Source: Micromonospora radicis (lineage in GTDB: Bacteria; Actinomycetota; Actinomycetes; Mycobacteriales; Micromonosporaceae). From it: a DNA stretch of 64,000 bases. The translations under genes and the position numbers were made by a program. This document shows positions 43,355 to 52,066 of this stretch, in pieces (within the stretch, counting starts at the first letter, position 1; each line of letters starts with the position of its first letter). The stretch covers positions 92,926 to 156,925 of the forward strand of contig NZ_QXEC01000014.1 of assembly GCF_003583405.1 (NCBI RefSeq). The letters are read 5' to 3'. Under the pieces are notes generated by a model. That model did not search any database, was not told the DNA's origin, and was given only the letters and a program-made list of their open reading frames with translations.

Positions 43355-45097
43355 TTGTCGATCGCCGATCCGGTGCCCGCCGCGGGCACCGACGAGACCA
43401 TCCGCGTGGCCGGAGCCGACGCCGCGCCGCCGACCCCGGCGCCCGAGGGTACGAGCGCCGACGCACCGCAGGCGCCGGTGAGCCGGCGGCGTCGGGTGAC
43501 GGCCCGGGTGGTCACGGTGCTGGCCGCCGTGTTGGTGCTGGTCGCCTTCACCCTGCCCAACCAGCCGTGGCGGATGCAGCCGGGCGCGTTCCTGCGGATC
43601 CCGCTGGAGGCGTTGCTGCTCGCGGCCCTGCTGCTCGCGCTACCCGGCCGGCCCCGCCGGGTGGTCGCGGCCGGCGCCGGGCTGCTGCTCGGGCTGGTCG
43701 TGGTGGTGAAGATCGGCGATCTGGGTTTCTACTCCTCGCTGGGCCGCCCGTTCGACCTGGTGCTGGACTGGACCCTGCTGGACGATGCGTTCGCCTTCGT
43801 GGCCGAGTCGATCGGTCGGCCCGCCGCCATCGCGATCGCGGTCGGCGTGGTGCTACTGCTGCTGTCGGTGCCCACCCTGACCGCGCTGTCCACCCTCCGG
43901 TTGTCCCGTCTGCTGGTTCGGCACCGCACCGGCGCCACCCGGGTCGTCGCGTCGCTGGTGCTGGTCTGGGCGCTGCTCGCCGTGTTCCAGGCGCGGATCG
44001 TGACCGGGGTGCTGGTGGCCGACAGCAACGCCAGCGCGGTGGTGTACGAGCATGTCATGGAGGTGCACGAACGGATCACCGACCGCGCGGCCTTCGAGAC
44101 CGAGGTGGGCCGTGACCCGTTCCGTGACGTCCCCGGCGACCAGTTGCTGACCGCGCTGCGCGGCAAGAACGTGCTGATCGCCTTCGTGGAGAGCTACGGC
44201 CGTGACGCGGTCTCCGACCCGGAGTTCGCCTCCGTCCAGCGCCTGCTCGACGAGGGCGCCGGTCGACTCCAGACGGCCGGTTTCTCCTCGCGCAGCGGCT
44301 TCCTCACCTCGCCGACGGTCGGTGGCGGCAGCTGGTTGGCACACGCCACGCTGCTGTCCGGGCTGTGGATCGACAACAACCAGCGCCACAAGAGCCTGCT
44401 CGCCAGCGACCGGTTCACCCTCGGCGACGCCTTCCAGAGCGCGGGCTGGCGTACGGTCGGGGTGATGCCGGCGGTGAACCAGGCCTGGCCGGAGGGGCAG
44501 TTCTACGGCTACGAGCAGTTCTACGGCGGCCCCGACCTCGGCTACCAGGGTCCGAAGTTCGCCTTCTCCCCGATGCCGGACCAGTACGCCATCCACATGT
44601 TCCACCAGCGGGAGCTGGTCGGGCCGCGGGATCGGCCGGTGATGGCCGAGCTGGCCCTGGTCTCCAGCCACTCCCCCTGGACCAAGGTGCCGTCGGTGGT
44701 GGACTGGGACGACATCGACGACGGTGAGGTGTTCCGCAAGGGCATCATCGGCACCCCGACGGCCCAGGCCCGCACCGGCTACCGGCACGCGGTGAGCTAC
44801 ACGCTGCGTACGCTGATCTCCTACCTGGAGACCTACGGCGACGACGACACCGTGCTGGTCTTCGTCGGTGACCACCAGCCGGCACCGGTGGTCACCGGCG
44901 ACAACCCCAGCCCGGACGTGCCGATCCACCTGGTCGCGAAGGATCCGGCGGTGCTGGAGCGGATCGCCGACTGGGGCTGGCAGGAGGGCCTGACGCCGGA
45001 CGCCGACGCCCCGGTGTGGACGATGGACAGCTTCCGTGACCGCTTCCTGACCACCTTCGGTTCCGCCCCGGCCCGACCTCAGGCCCAGTCGCGCTGA
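43355..45097 (+). CDS. LtaS/sulfatase-superfamily membrane phospho-transferase
   Basis: 580 residues from a TTG start with GGGAGA upstream. Residues ~50-260 hold five membrane helices; the rest is an extracellular alkaline-phosphatase-fold domain: RGKNVLIAFVESYGRD, SRSGFLTSPTVGGGSWLAHA (probable nucleophile Thr in the SPTVGGGSW segment), ASDRFTLGDAFQSAGWRTVG and LVFVGDHQPAPVV with metal-binding Asp and His. Such enzymes transfer phospho-polyols or phosphoethanolamine from lipids to glycans. With the adjacent CDP-alcohol enzyme it suggests phospholipid-derived decoration of a surface molecule. Confidence 0.87.
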   Translation: MSIADPVPAAGTDETIRVAGADAAPPTPAPEGTSADAPQAPVSRRRRVTARVVTVLAAVLVLVAFTLPNQPWRMQPGAFLRIPLEALLLAALLLALPGRPRRVVAAGAGLLLGLVVVVKIGDLGFYSSLGRPFDLVLDWTLLDDAFAFVAESIGRPAAIAIAVGVVLLLLSVPTLTALSTLRLSRLLVRHRTGATRVVASLVLVWALLAVFQARIVTGVLVADSNASAVVYEHVMEVHERITDRAAFETEVGRDPFRDVPGDQLLTALRGKNVLIAFVESYGRDAVSDPEFASVQRLLDEGAGRLQTAGFSSRSGFLTSPTVGGGSWLAHATLLSGLWIDNNQRHKSLLASDRFTLGDAFQSAGWRTVGVMPAVNQAWPEGQFYGYEQFYGGPDLGYQGPKFAFSPMPDQYAIHMFHQRELVGPRDRPVMAELALVSSHSPWTKVPSVVDWDDIDDGEVFRKGIIGTPTAQARTGYRHAVSYTLRTLISYLETYGDDDTVLVFVGDHQPAPVVTGDNPSPDVPIHLVAKDPAVLERIADWGWQEGLTPDADAPVWTMDSFRDRFLTTFGSAPARPQAQSR

Positions 45098-45139
45098 GGT
45101 CGGTGGGCCGCCCGGGGCCGGCGGGGGCGCGTCAGGCGC

Positions 45140-46306
<1,167 letters not shown>

Positions 46307-46352
46307 TTACGGTCTCGTTCCCGGCAGTCAACCTCGGCCCGGCCGGCGCGCC

Positions 46353-47393
46353 CTAGCCGGGCTTGCGGGCCACCAGGACGTCACGGACGATGGCCTGGTC
46401 CACCGGGTGGGCCAGGCCGCGCCACGGCCCCTCGTCCAGCACGACGAGGCCGGCGTCGGTCAGGTGCCGCGCCGCCGCCTCCCGCCCGGCCACGTTGGTG
46501 TTCCAGGAGATGCCGAGCGCCCCACCGGGCCGCAGCAGCCGCGCCCAGCCCGGCACGGCGGCGCCGAGCAGCGCCAGCGGGTCGCGGGCCAGCACGTCGG
46601 CGGTACGACTGCCGTGCTGCACCCCGTACGGCGCGTCGGCGACCACCAGGTCGACGCTCGCCGGCCGGAAGAACTCACCGGCCCGCGTGGTGTCGGCGCT
46701 GACCACGTCCACCGCCTGCACGTCGCCGGCCTTGTGCGCCTCCCTGGAGGCGGCCACCTCCAGCCGCAGCCGCCGGCCGACCACCTTGCGTTCCCGGCGC
46801 ACCGGGCCGGACTCCAGCACCCGGTGCTTGATCCGCTTACGCTTCAACCAGGTGGTCAGGAACGCCTGGTACGCCTCGAAGTCCTTGGCGTCGCGGTCCA
46901 GGCCGGCGGCGTCGAAGCCGTACATCATCGCCTGGTTGACGGTGGTACCCCGACCACACAGCGGGTCGAGCACCCGGAACCGCCGGGTCAGCAACTCACC
47001 GGCCCAGGCGGAGGCGAGCAGGGTGACGTTGAGCAGCAACTTGGTGAACTGCTCGTTGGTCTTGCCGGGGTACTTCAGGATGGTGACCAGGTCGTCGTCG
47101 TAGCGGTCCAGCCGGGCCAGCGGCACCGGGCGCAGCAGGTCGCCGGCGAACTCGAACAGCGCGTACGCACTCGACAGGTTGCCCAGCAGCGCCGCGTCCC
47201 GCTCGCTCAACCCGCCGTCGACACCGAACGTGACGTACGGGACCCCGCCCACGGTGGCCGTCTCGACTCCCGAGATCCGCCCGTCGAGCACCGCCGCACC
47301 GAAGATCTCCAGCTCGGCCCGCGTCAACTCGACGGCGGCCCCCGAGTAGACCCGGTTGCCCGAAGGCAGAATCAACACCCCATACCGCTCCAC
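46353..47393 (-). CDS. TRM11/UPF0020-like nucleic-acid methyltransferase
   Basis: 346 residues. N-terminal part GVLILPSGNRVYSGAAVELT; KYPGKTNEQFTKLLLNVTLL; SAM motif FRVLDPLCGRGTTVNQAMMY; and catalytic motif IV VDLVVADAPYGVQHG (DAPYG form of D/N-PP-Y/F), typical of exocyclic-amine methylation of RNA or DNA. The ending WRGLAHPVDQAIVRDVLVAR is conserved in actinobacterial homologues as I recall. tRNA guanosine N2 methylation is likely by family, but substrate is unproved. It is a single-gene unit. Confidence 0.85.
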   Translation of the reverse strand: MERYGVLILPSGNRVYSGAAVELTRAELEIFGAAVLDGRISGVETATVGGVPYVTFGVDGGLSERDAALLGNLSSAYALFEFAGDLLRPVPLARLDRYDDDLVTILKYPGKTNEQFTKLLLNVTLLASAWAGELLTRRFRVLDPLCGRGTTVNQAMMYGFDAAGLDRDAKDFEAYQAFLTTWLKRKRIKHRVLESGPVRRERKVVGRRLRLEVAASREAHKAGDVQAVDVVSADTTRAGEFFRPASVDLVVADAPYGVQHGSRTADVLARDPLALLGAAVPGWARLLRPGGALGISWNTNVAGREAAARHLTDAGLVVLDEGPWRGLAHPVDQAIVRDVLVARKPG

Positions 47394-47450
47394 AGCGAGC
47401 CACTATCCCACGCCGGCCACCCCACCCTCTCCCCCACCCCCGACCGCGTT

Positions 47451-47505
47451 GATCATGAAGTTGTTGCCCCGACACGCCGGAGCGGGGGGCAACAACTTCA
47501 TGATC
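47451..47505. repeat. ATGAAGTTGTTG-type hairpin repeat
   Basis: Perfect 20-base arms, left arm GATCATGAAGTTGTTGCCCC at 47451-47470 and its complement at 47486-47505, with a 15-base loop. C-rich and G-rich flanks (47421-47441; 47506-47530) extend the pairing potential. I recall similar elements in Micromonospora intergenic regions. Here it truncates the decayed transporter operon. Confidence 0.7.
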
Positions 47506-47540
47506 GCCGGGGTGGGGTGGGGTGGGGGTGACCACCCGTT

Positions 47541-47708
47541 GGACTTGATCAGGGTGCCGGTGGTGGCCGACGCGCGCAGGCTGCCGGCGAAGAGTTGGTT
47601 GACCCGGCTCGCCTCGGCGGCGGTGGCCACCTGCAACCCGGTCGCGGCCAGCACCGCCGCCAGCGCGACGGTGGCCGCGCGCAGCCCGCCGCGGGTCGTC
47701 GGATCGGC
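47541..47708 (-). pseudogene. Remnant of a membrane-transport protein
   Basis: The frame continues past the TGA at 47711-47709 as GGLRAATVALAAVLAATGLQ, VATAAEASRVNQLFAGSLRA and ATTGTLIKSNGW, then runs into the hairpin-repeat flank. It has a hydrophobic helix and looks like protein-coding sequence, but has no start and no proper end. It probably belonged to the same FtsX/MacB-like operon as the neighbouring remnant. Confidence 0.5.
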
Positions 47709-48365
47709 TCAGCCGGTGCGCAGTTCGGCGGGGTTCGTACTGGAGCGTTGCAGCAACACGCTCACGGCGATCACGAGCAGCACGGCCAGCAGGGCGAACG
47801 ACATGATCGCCCCGATCTCGGCCCACGGCACCGGGGTCGTCAGGGTGTGGGTGGCCACCCGGTACTCCAGGTACCGGCCGGCCTCCGCACCGGCGCACTG
47901 CGCCGGGGTGCCGACGCAGAACTGCCGGCTCCAGGTCGCCGTGGCGCTGCCGGTGAAGGCGCGCATCCCGAGCATCCCGACCAGCCCCGCGAGGACGATG
48001 CCGGGTACCGCCGGCAGCAGCACCCGCCAGCACCGAGTTGCAGCGGCAGGGTCACGTTCTCGACGCCGGTCAGTTTCCGGCACGATCTGCCCGAACTGGA
48101 AGAGCACCCCGAAGGCGGTACGGCGCAGCCGGGAGCGGGCCGCCTCACCGGCGGTACCGATCTCACGGCCGGCGAAGCGGACGCTGCCCCGGTCCGGGCG
48201 CAGGATCCCAGAGAGGCAGTGCAGCAGGGTCGACTTGCCGCAGCCACTCGGGCCGGTCACCGCGACGATCTCACCCCGGTCGACGGTGAGCGACACGTCG
48301 CGCAGGGCCGCGGTCTGGCCGTACCACTTCTCCAGGTGTTCCGTCTCGCAGATCGGCCCGCTCAC
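47709..48365 (-). pseudogene. Decayed ABC transporter: ATPase N-half fused to permease C-tail
   Basis: An open 218-codon frame joins two unrelated pieces. Codons 1-~96 are a MacB/LolD-type ATPase start (HLEKWYGQTAALRDVSLTVD; Walker A GPSGCGKST; LFQFGQIVPE). At 48074-48076 an extra A changes the frame; the other frame continues LTGVENVTLPLQLGAG, the expected ATPase sequence, for about 16 codons and then stops matching. The original frame then reads a permease tail (RVLLPAVPGIVLAGLVGMLG; VPWAEIGAIMSFALLAVLLV). The ABC signature, Walker B and most of the permease are missing. Start overlaps the PadR remnant (GTGA), showing the old operon. Confidence 0.75.
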
Positions 48366-48735
48366 GCCCGGACCTCCGCGCGCAACTGGCTGATCCGGTC
48401 CAGCGTGGTCGCCATCCAGCGCAGGTCCGCGTCGAGATGGTTGAGCAGGTAGTCGGCCGCGGCCAGTTCGGTCACCGAGACGCCGCCGCCGGTCTTGACG
48501 GCGAGACGTGCACCGCCGGCGGCACCGCCTGGCTCAGCCAGCCGTCCAGTTCGATGCGGCCGTGCCGGGTGAGCCGGTAGGCGACGCGGTCGGATCCACC
48601 GGCCCGCTCGTGCGCCGCCTCCGCGATGTATCCGTCGCGCAGCATCCGGGCCAGGGTCGTGTACATCTGCCCGAAGGCGAGCGGCCGGACACCGAACAAC
48701 CTGGGAGTAGCATCCGTCAACGCACCGTCCGCCCG
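48362..48735 (-). pseudogene. Decayed PadR-family regulator
   Basis: Winged-helix core VRPLAFGQMYTTLARMLRDG, YIAEAAHERAGGSDRVAYRL and TRHGRIELDGWLSQAVPP is visible, but the first recognition helices (normally a LLGLL...HGYDL segment) are absent, and near 48511-48535 the frame shifts before the C-terminal helices (AAADYLLNHLDADLRWMATT, LDRISQLRAEVRA). PadR genes commonly control the adjacent ABC transporter operon. Both lesions and the decayed neighbour argue for a dead regulator. Confidence 0.7.
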
Positions 48736-48805
48736 CCGTGTCGACCGACGAGAGGCAGGCCGCGAGCATCGGACGGGACGTGCGGCGCGATGACGTGCGA
48801 TGCGA

Positions 48806-49684
48806 TCAGGTACGGCCGGGGCTCGGCCCGGCATCCAGGAATGCGCCGATGGCGCCGGAGACGGCCGGCCAGTCGGCACCGAACTCGGCGAAGTGACTGT
48901 CCGATTGGCTCTCGACGAGTTCGGCCCGCCGGATCGCGCGTACCAGATGCTCGGCGTGACCGAAGGGGACGGCGCCGTCGCGGCGGGTGGCGATCACCAA
49001 CGTCGGCTGCCCGATCTCGGCGCTGACGTCGGGGCCGGGCCGCACGTCGTTGCGGAATCCCGAGCCGGAGCGCATCCGGGAGAAGAGTGCGACCAGCGCC
49101 GCGCGCTGCTCGGGGCCCAGTCGCGCCACCACCTGTCGAGGCGGCATCGTGGAGAGGCCGCCGAACAGCATCCGCAGGCCGCTGTCCGGCGAACGGCGCA
49201 GCAGCCAACGGATTCCACCCCAGGTCAGGCGCTCGGTGGCGGGCGGGAAGAGCAGACCCGCGAGCAGCCGGGTACCGCGGGTCGGCCACTTCAGCGGCGC
49301 CTGGGCGGTCTGCAAGATCAGCCGCTCGACCAGGTCAGGGTGCCGGGCCGCCAGCGCCATCGCGCTGCGCCCACCGGCGGAGATGCCGACCACGGCCGCG
49401 ACCCGGTCGATGCCGAGCCGCCGGCAGAGGTCGGCGACGACATCGGCGAAACCGGCGGGCGTCGTGCCGGTCGATGTCGGGGTGCGGCCGTAACCGGGGC
49501 GGGAGGGCGCCAGCACGGTCAGGTCCGCGTCGGCGTACGCGGACTCGTCCAGGGTCAGACCGGCCCGCATGTGCGCGCCGTGCATGACCACCACTACGCG
49601 GTCACCCCGGCGGTCCAGCCGGTACTCCACAGTGCCGGCGGCAAGCCGGGCCACGGTCGTCGACAACTCCCCCGTGTCGCTCAC
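48806..49684 (-). CDS. Alpha/beta-fold hydrolase
   Basis: 292 residues from GTG 49684. Oxyanion strand RVVVVMHGAHMRAG; DLTVLAPSRPGYGRTPTSTG; nucleophile elbow VVGISAGGRSAMALAARHP with Ser102; acid in TLVIATRRDGAVPFGHAEHL; histidine in ESQSDSHFAEFGADWP. Cytoplasmic, no signal peptide. Typical of broad-specificity esterases or epoxide-hydrolase-like proteins; substrate unknown. It is upstream of, and co-directional with, the decayed PadR/ABC locus but not part of it. Confidence 0.88.
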   Translation of the reverse strand: MSDTGELSTTVARLAAGTVEYRLDRRGDRVVVVMHGAHMRAGLTLDESAYADADLTVLAPSRPGYGRTPTSTGTTPAGFADVVADLCRRLGIDRVAAVVGISAGGRSAMALAARHPDLVERLILQTAQAPLKWPTRGTRLLAGLLFPPATERLTWGGIRWLLRRSPDSGLRMLFGGLSTMPPRQVVARLGPEQRAALVALFSRMRSGSGFRNDVRPGPDVSAEIGQPTLVIATRRDGAVPFGHAEHLVRAIRRAELVESQSDSHFAEFGADWPAVSGAIGAFLDAGPSPGRT

Positions 49685-49800
49685 CCGACCATGGTAGGAC
49701 GCATCCACGACGGCCGCCGTCCCGCAACCAGGCACCCTGCGCATACGTGGACTCAGGAACCGACCGCCGCGGAACGCTGGCCGGAAGCAGATCCCTGGAC

Positions 49801-49850
49801 AGACGTGATTTCAGGGTGAAATTTTTATTTCACCCTGAAATCAGCGTCCC
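49801..49850. repeat. AT-rich palindromic dispersed repeat, copy 2
   Basis: A perfect 38-bp palindrome (49806-49843): 17-base arms starting TGATTTCAGGG with a TTTT loop. It is the inverted-orientation partner of 15165-15212. It lies in the 335-base gap between the hydrolase start and the TetR stop, where I see no gene. Confidence 0.85.
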
Positions 49851-50019
49851 CCGCATCAGTTGCGGGACGGAAGCGGGCGGCGTACCCATCGGATCACTCC
49901 AGCTGGCGATCGGTGGATCTCCGCCGGGACGAGGCCCGGCTCGCCGAGGACGCCGAGCGCCGGATCACCGAGGGCTGGATCACCGAACGCTGGACACCGA
50001 ACGGCGCTCAGGGTTGGCG

Positions 50020-50634
50020 TCATCCGGGGGCGGTCGGGGGCGGGCCGAAGAGGCCGTGGCGCAACAACTGCTGGTTCGCGGCGCTGCGCCGGGCCAGCAC
50101 CTGCGGGTTGAACATCGGCTGGTCGAGGTTGGGTTGCATGACCGGCTCCAGCAGCAGCGGCCCGAGGATCAGGCACAGCATCTGGAAGGGCGCCCACTGC
50201 GGGTCGCCGCCGATCCGGCCGCCCTCCGCGCCGGCCAGCCGGTCCAGTTCGATCTGCGCGCCGGCCAGGAGCCGGGCGAACAGGGCGGCGCTGGACGCGC
50301 TCTCCTCCAGCAGCACCCGGCGCAGGTATCCGCGCAGCAGCGGATCGGCGCCGAACATCCGGGCCGAGACCGCGCCGAGCGAGACCATCAGTTCCTCGGT
50401 GCCATCGATGTCGCGCAGCGCCGTACCGATGCGGTCGAGCACCTCGGCGTCCACGGCGGCACGGAGGCCCTCCTTCGAACCGAAGTGGTGGACCACCAGG
50501 GCGGGCGACAGACCCGCCGCGGTGGCGACGGCCCGAACCGAGGTGGCCTCGAAGCCCCGTTCGGCGAAGAGTCGCAGCGCGGCCTCGCGCAGACGCGCCC
50601 GCCCAGTCAGGTCCGATGCCGGCATCGCTCGCAT
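50020..50634 (-). CDS. TetR-family transcriptional regulator
   Basis: 204 residues. N-terminal HTH: ARLREAALRLFAERGFEATS then VRAVATAAGLSPALVVHHFG and SKEGLRAAVDAEVL. The helical C-terminal domain binds an unknown ligand. ATG 50634 is used; 50625 is possible. A perfect palindrome at 50737-50754, about 100 bases upstream and 12 bases before the divergent acyltransferase gene, is the expected operator, so this regulator probably represses that gene and perhaps itself. Confidence 0.9.
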   Translation of the reverse strand: MRAMPASDLTGRARLREAALRLFAERGFEATSVRAVATAAGLSPALVVHHFGSKEGLRAAVDAEVLDRIGTALRDIDGTEELMVSLGAVSARMFGADPLLRGYLRRVLLEESASSAALFARLLAGAQIELDRLAGAEGGRIGGDPQWAPFQMLCLILGPLLLEPVMQPNLDQPMFNPQVLARRSAANQQLLRHGLFGPPPTAPG

Positions 50635-50736
50635 GCAGGAAACCGTATGCCACCGCCGGGTCGGGGCCCGGAAGGGTGCCACCGCCGGGCTCGGGGGCAT
50701 CCCCGAGGCCGATCCCCGGGGGTCACCCGATCCCAG

Positions 50737-50754
50737 ACTGAACAAGTGTTCAGT
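50737..50754. promoter_or_regulatory. TetR-type operator before the acyltransferase gene
   Basis: ACTGAACA, AG, TGTTCAGT: perfect 8-base arms around a 2-base centre, the classic nTGAACA-n2-TGTTCAn TetR-family form. It ends 11 bases before the ATG at 50766, so bound repressor would block transcription start; no ribosome site is visible, suggesting a leaderless message. Confidence 0.75.
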
Positions 50755-50765
50755 AGTTTGAACGC

Positions 50766-51998
50766 ATGAACAATCTGCCTGCGGGTGGCCCGGTCACGGC
50801 GCCGCCGTCGGATCCGCCCGGACCACGTCCCCGCCGCCCCCACCTGCACTATCTGGACAACCTACGGGTCGCGATGATCCTCATGGTGGTGGTGCACCAC
50901 GCGGCCCAGCCGTACGGGCCGGCCGACTGGTGGTACTTCCGCGGCGATCGGCAGCACGAGGACCTGGCCACGCTCTCGGCCGTCGGCGGGGCGTTCCGGA
51001 TGAGCCTGTTGTTCTTCGTCGCCGCGTACCTGGTGCCGCGCTCGGTCGACGGCAAGGGCGGCTGGGCGTTCGCCCGCGGTCGGCTCGCCCGGCTCGGCGT
51101 CCCGTTCCTGGTCGGTTCCGCCACCATCATCCCGGCGCTGATGTACACCTACTACGTCCAGTACCGCGGCTATCCACCGATCTCGTACGGCCGCTACTAC
51201 CTCGACGTCTTCCTGGGCTTCGGGCCGGAGCCGGCGGGATGGACCGGTCCGATCTGGCCGGACCTGCAGTTCGGCCACCTCTGGTTCATCCAGAACCTGC
51301 TCGTCTTCAGCCTGCTCTACCTCGCCTGCCGTGCGTTCGCCCGGCTCGCCGGTCGGTGGTGGAAACGACCGGCCCCCGCCTGGCTGACCCGGGCGCCCGG
51401 CCACCGGTCCCTGCTCGGTCTCACGTTCGGCCTGGCCGTGATCGCGTTCCTGGTCCGGGTCGACTACCCGCTCGACGAGTGGGTGCCGCTGTTCGAGTTC
51501 GTGCAGGCCGAACCGGCCCGCCTGGCCCAGTACACCGCGTTCTTCGCCGCCGGAGTGCTGGCCTACCGGTACGACTGGCTCGGCCGGCTGTCCCGCCGGG
51601 TCGGCTACACCTGGCTGGCCGTCGGTTCGCTGCTCACCGCCGGCCTCTTCGTCACCGGCACCGACACGCCCTACTTCGCCACCGGCGGCGCCTCCGCCGC
51701 GTCGGCGTGCTGGACCCTCGTGGAGACGGCCCTCTGCGTCGGTCTGAGCGTCGGCCTGCTCACCCTGTTCCGGGACGTGTTCACCGGCCACCACCGGCTC
51801 AGCCGCGCGATGGCCGACGGCTCCTACACCATCTACCTCATCCACCTGCCGATCGTGGTGGCGCTCCAGTTCGCCTTCGCCGGCGTCGACCTGCCCGTGC
51901 CGGTTCTCTTCGCCGCCGTCGCCACGCTCGCCATGGTGGCCAGCGTGGCCATCGCCGTACCGCTGCGCCGGCTACCCGGCCTGCGGGCCGTGCTCTAG
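50766..51998 (+). CDS. Acyltransferase-3 family membrane protein
   Basis: 410 residues, about ten membrane helices. Acyltransferase_3 landmarks: LHYLDNLRVAMILMVVVHHA with the conserved His pair region, LLFFVAAYLVPRSVD, RLARLGVPFLVGSATIIPAL, FGHLWFIQNLLVFSLLYLAC and DGSYTIYLIHLPIVVALQFA. These enzymes acylate sugars, peptidoglycan or antibiotics at the membrane. Control by the adjacent TetR operator implies inducible modification. It ends before a strong terminator. Confidence 0.9.
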   Translation: MNNLPAGGPVTAPPSDPPGPRPRRPHLHYLDNLRVAMILMVVVHHAAQPYGPADWWYFRGDRQHEDLATLSAVGGAFRMSLLFFVAAYLVPRSVDGKGGWAFARGRLARLGVPFLVGSATIIPALMYTYYVQYRGYPPISYGRYYLDVFLGFGPEPAGWTGPIWPDLQFGHLWFIQNLLVFSLLYLACRAFARLAGRWWKRPAPAWLTRAPGHRSLLGLTFGLAVIAFLVRVDYPLDEWVPLFEFVQAEPARLAQYTAFFAAGVLAYRYDWLGRLSRRVGYTWLAVGSLLTAGLFVTGTDTPYFATGGASAASACWTLVETALCVGLSVGLLTLFRDVFTGHHRLSRAMADGSYTIYLIHLPIVVALQFAFAGVDLPVPVLFAAVATLAMVASVAIAVPLRRLPGLRAVL

Positions 51999-52027
51999 GC
52001 AACCGGACCAGGCTCGCCGGGCGGGAC

Positions 52028-52058
52028 GACCGGCGCCCGCCCCCCGCGGGCGCCGGTC
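52028..52058. terminator. Bidirectional terminator between acyltransferase and rtcB
   Basis: A perfect 13-bp stem (GACCGGCGCCCGC arms) with a CCCCC loop between convergent genes. Confidence 0.75.
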
Positions 52059-52066
52059 GATGGTGC

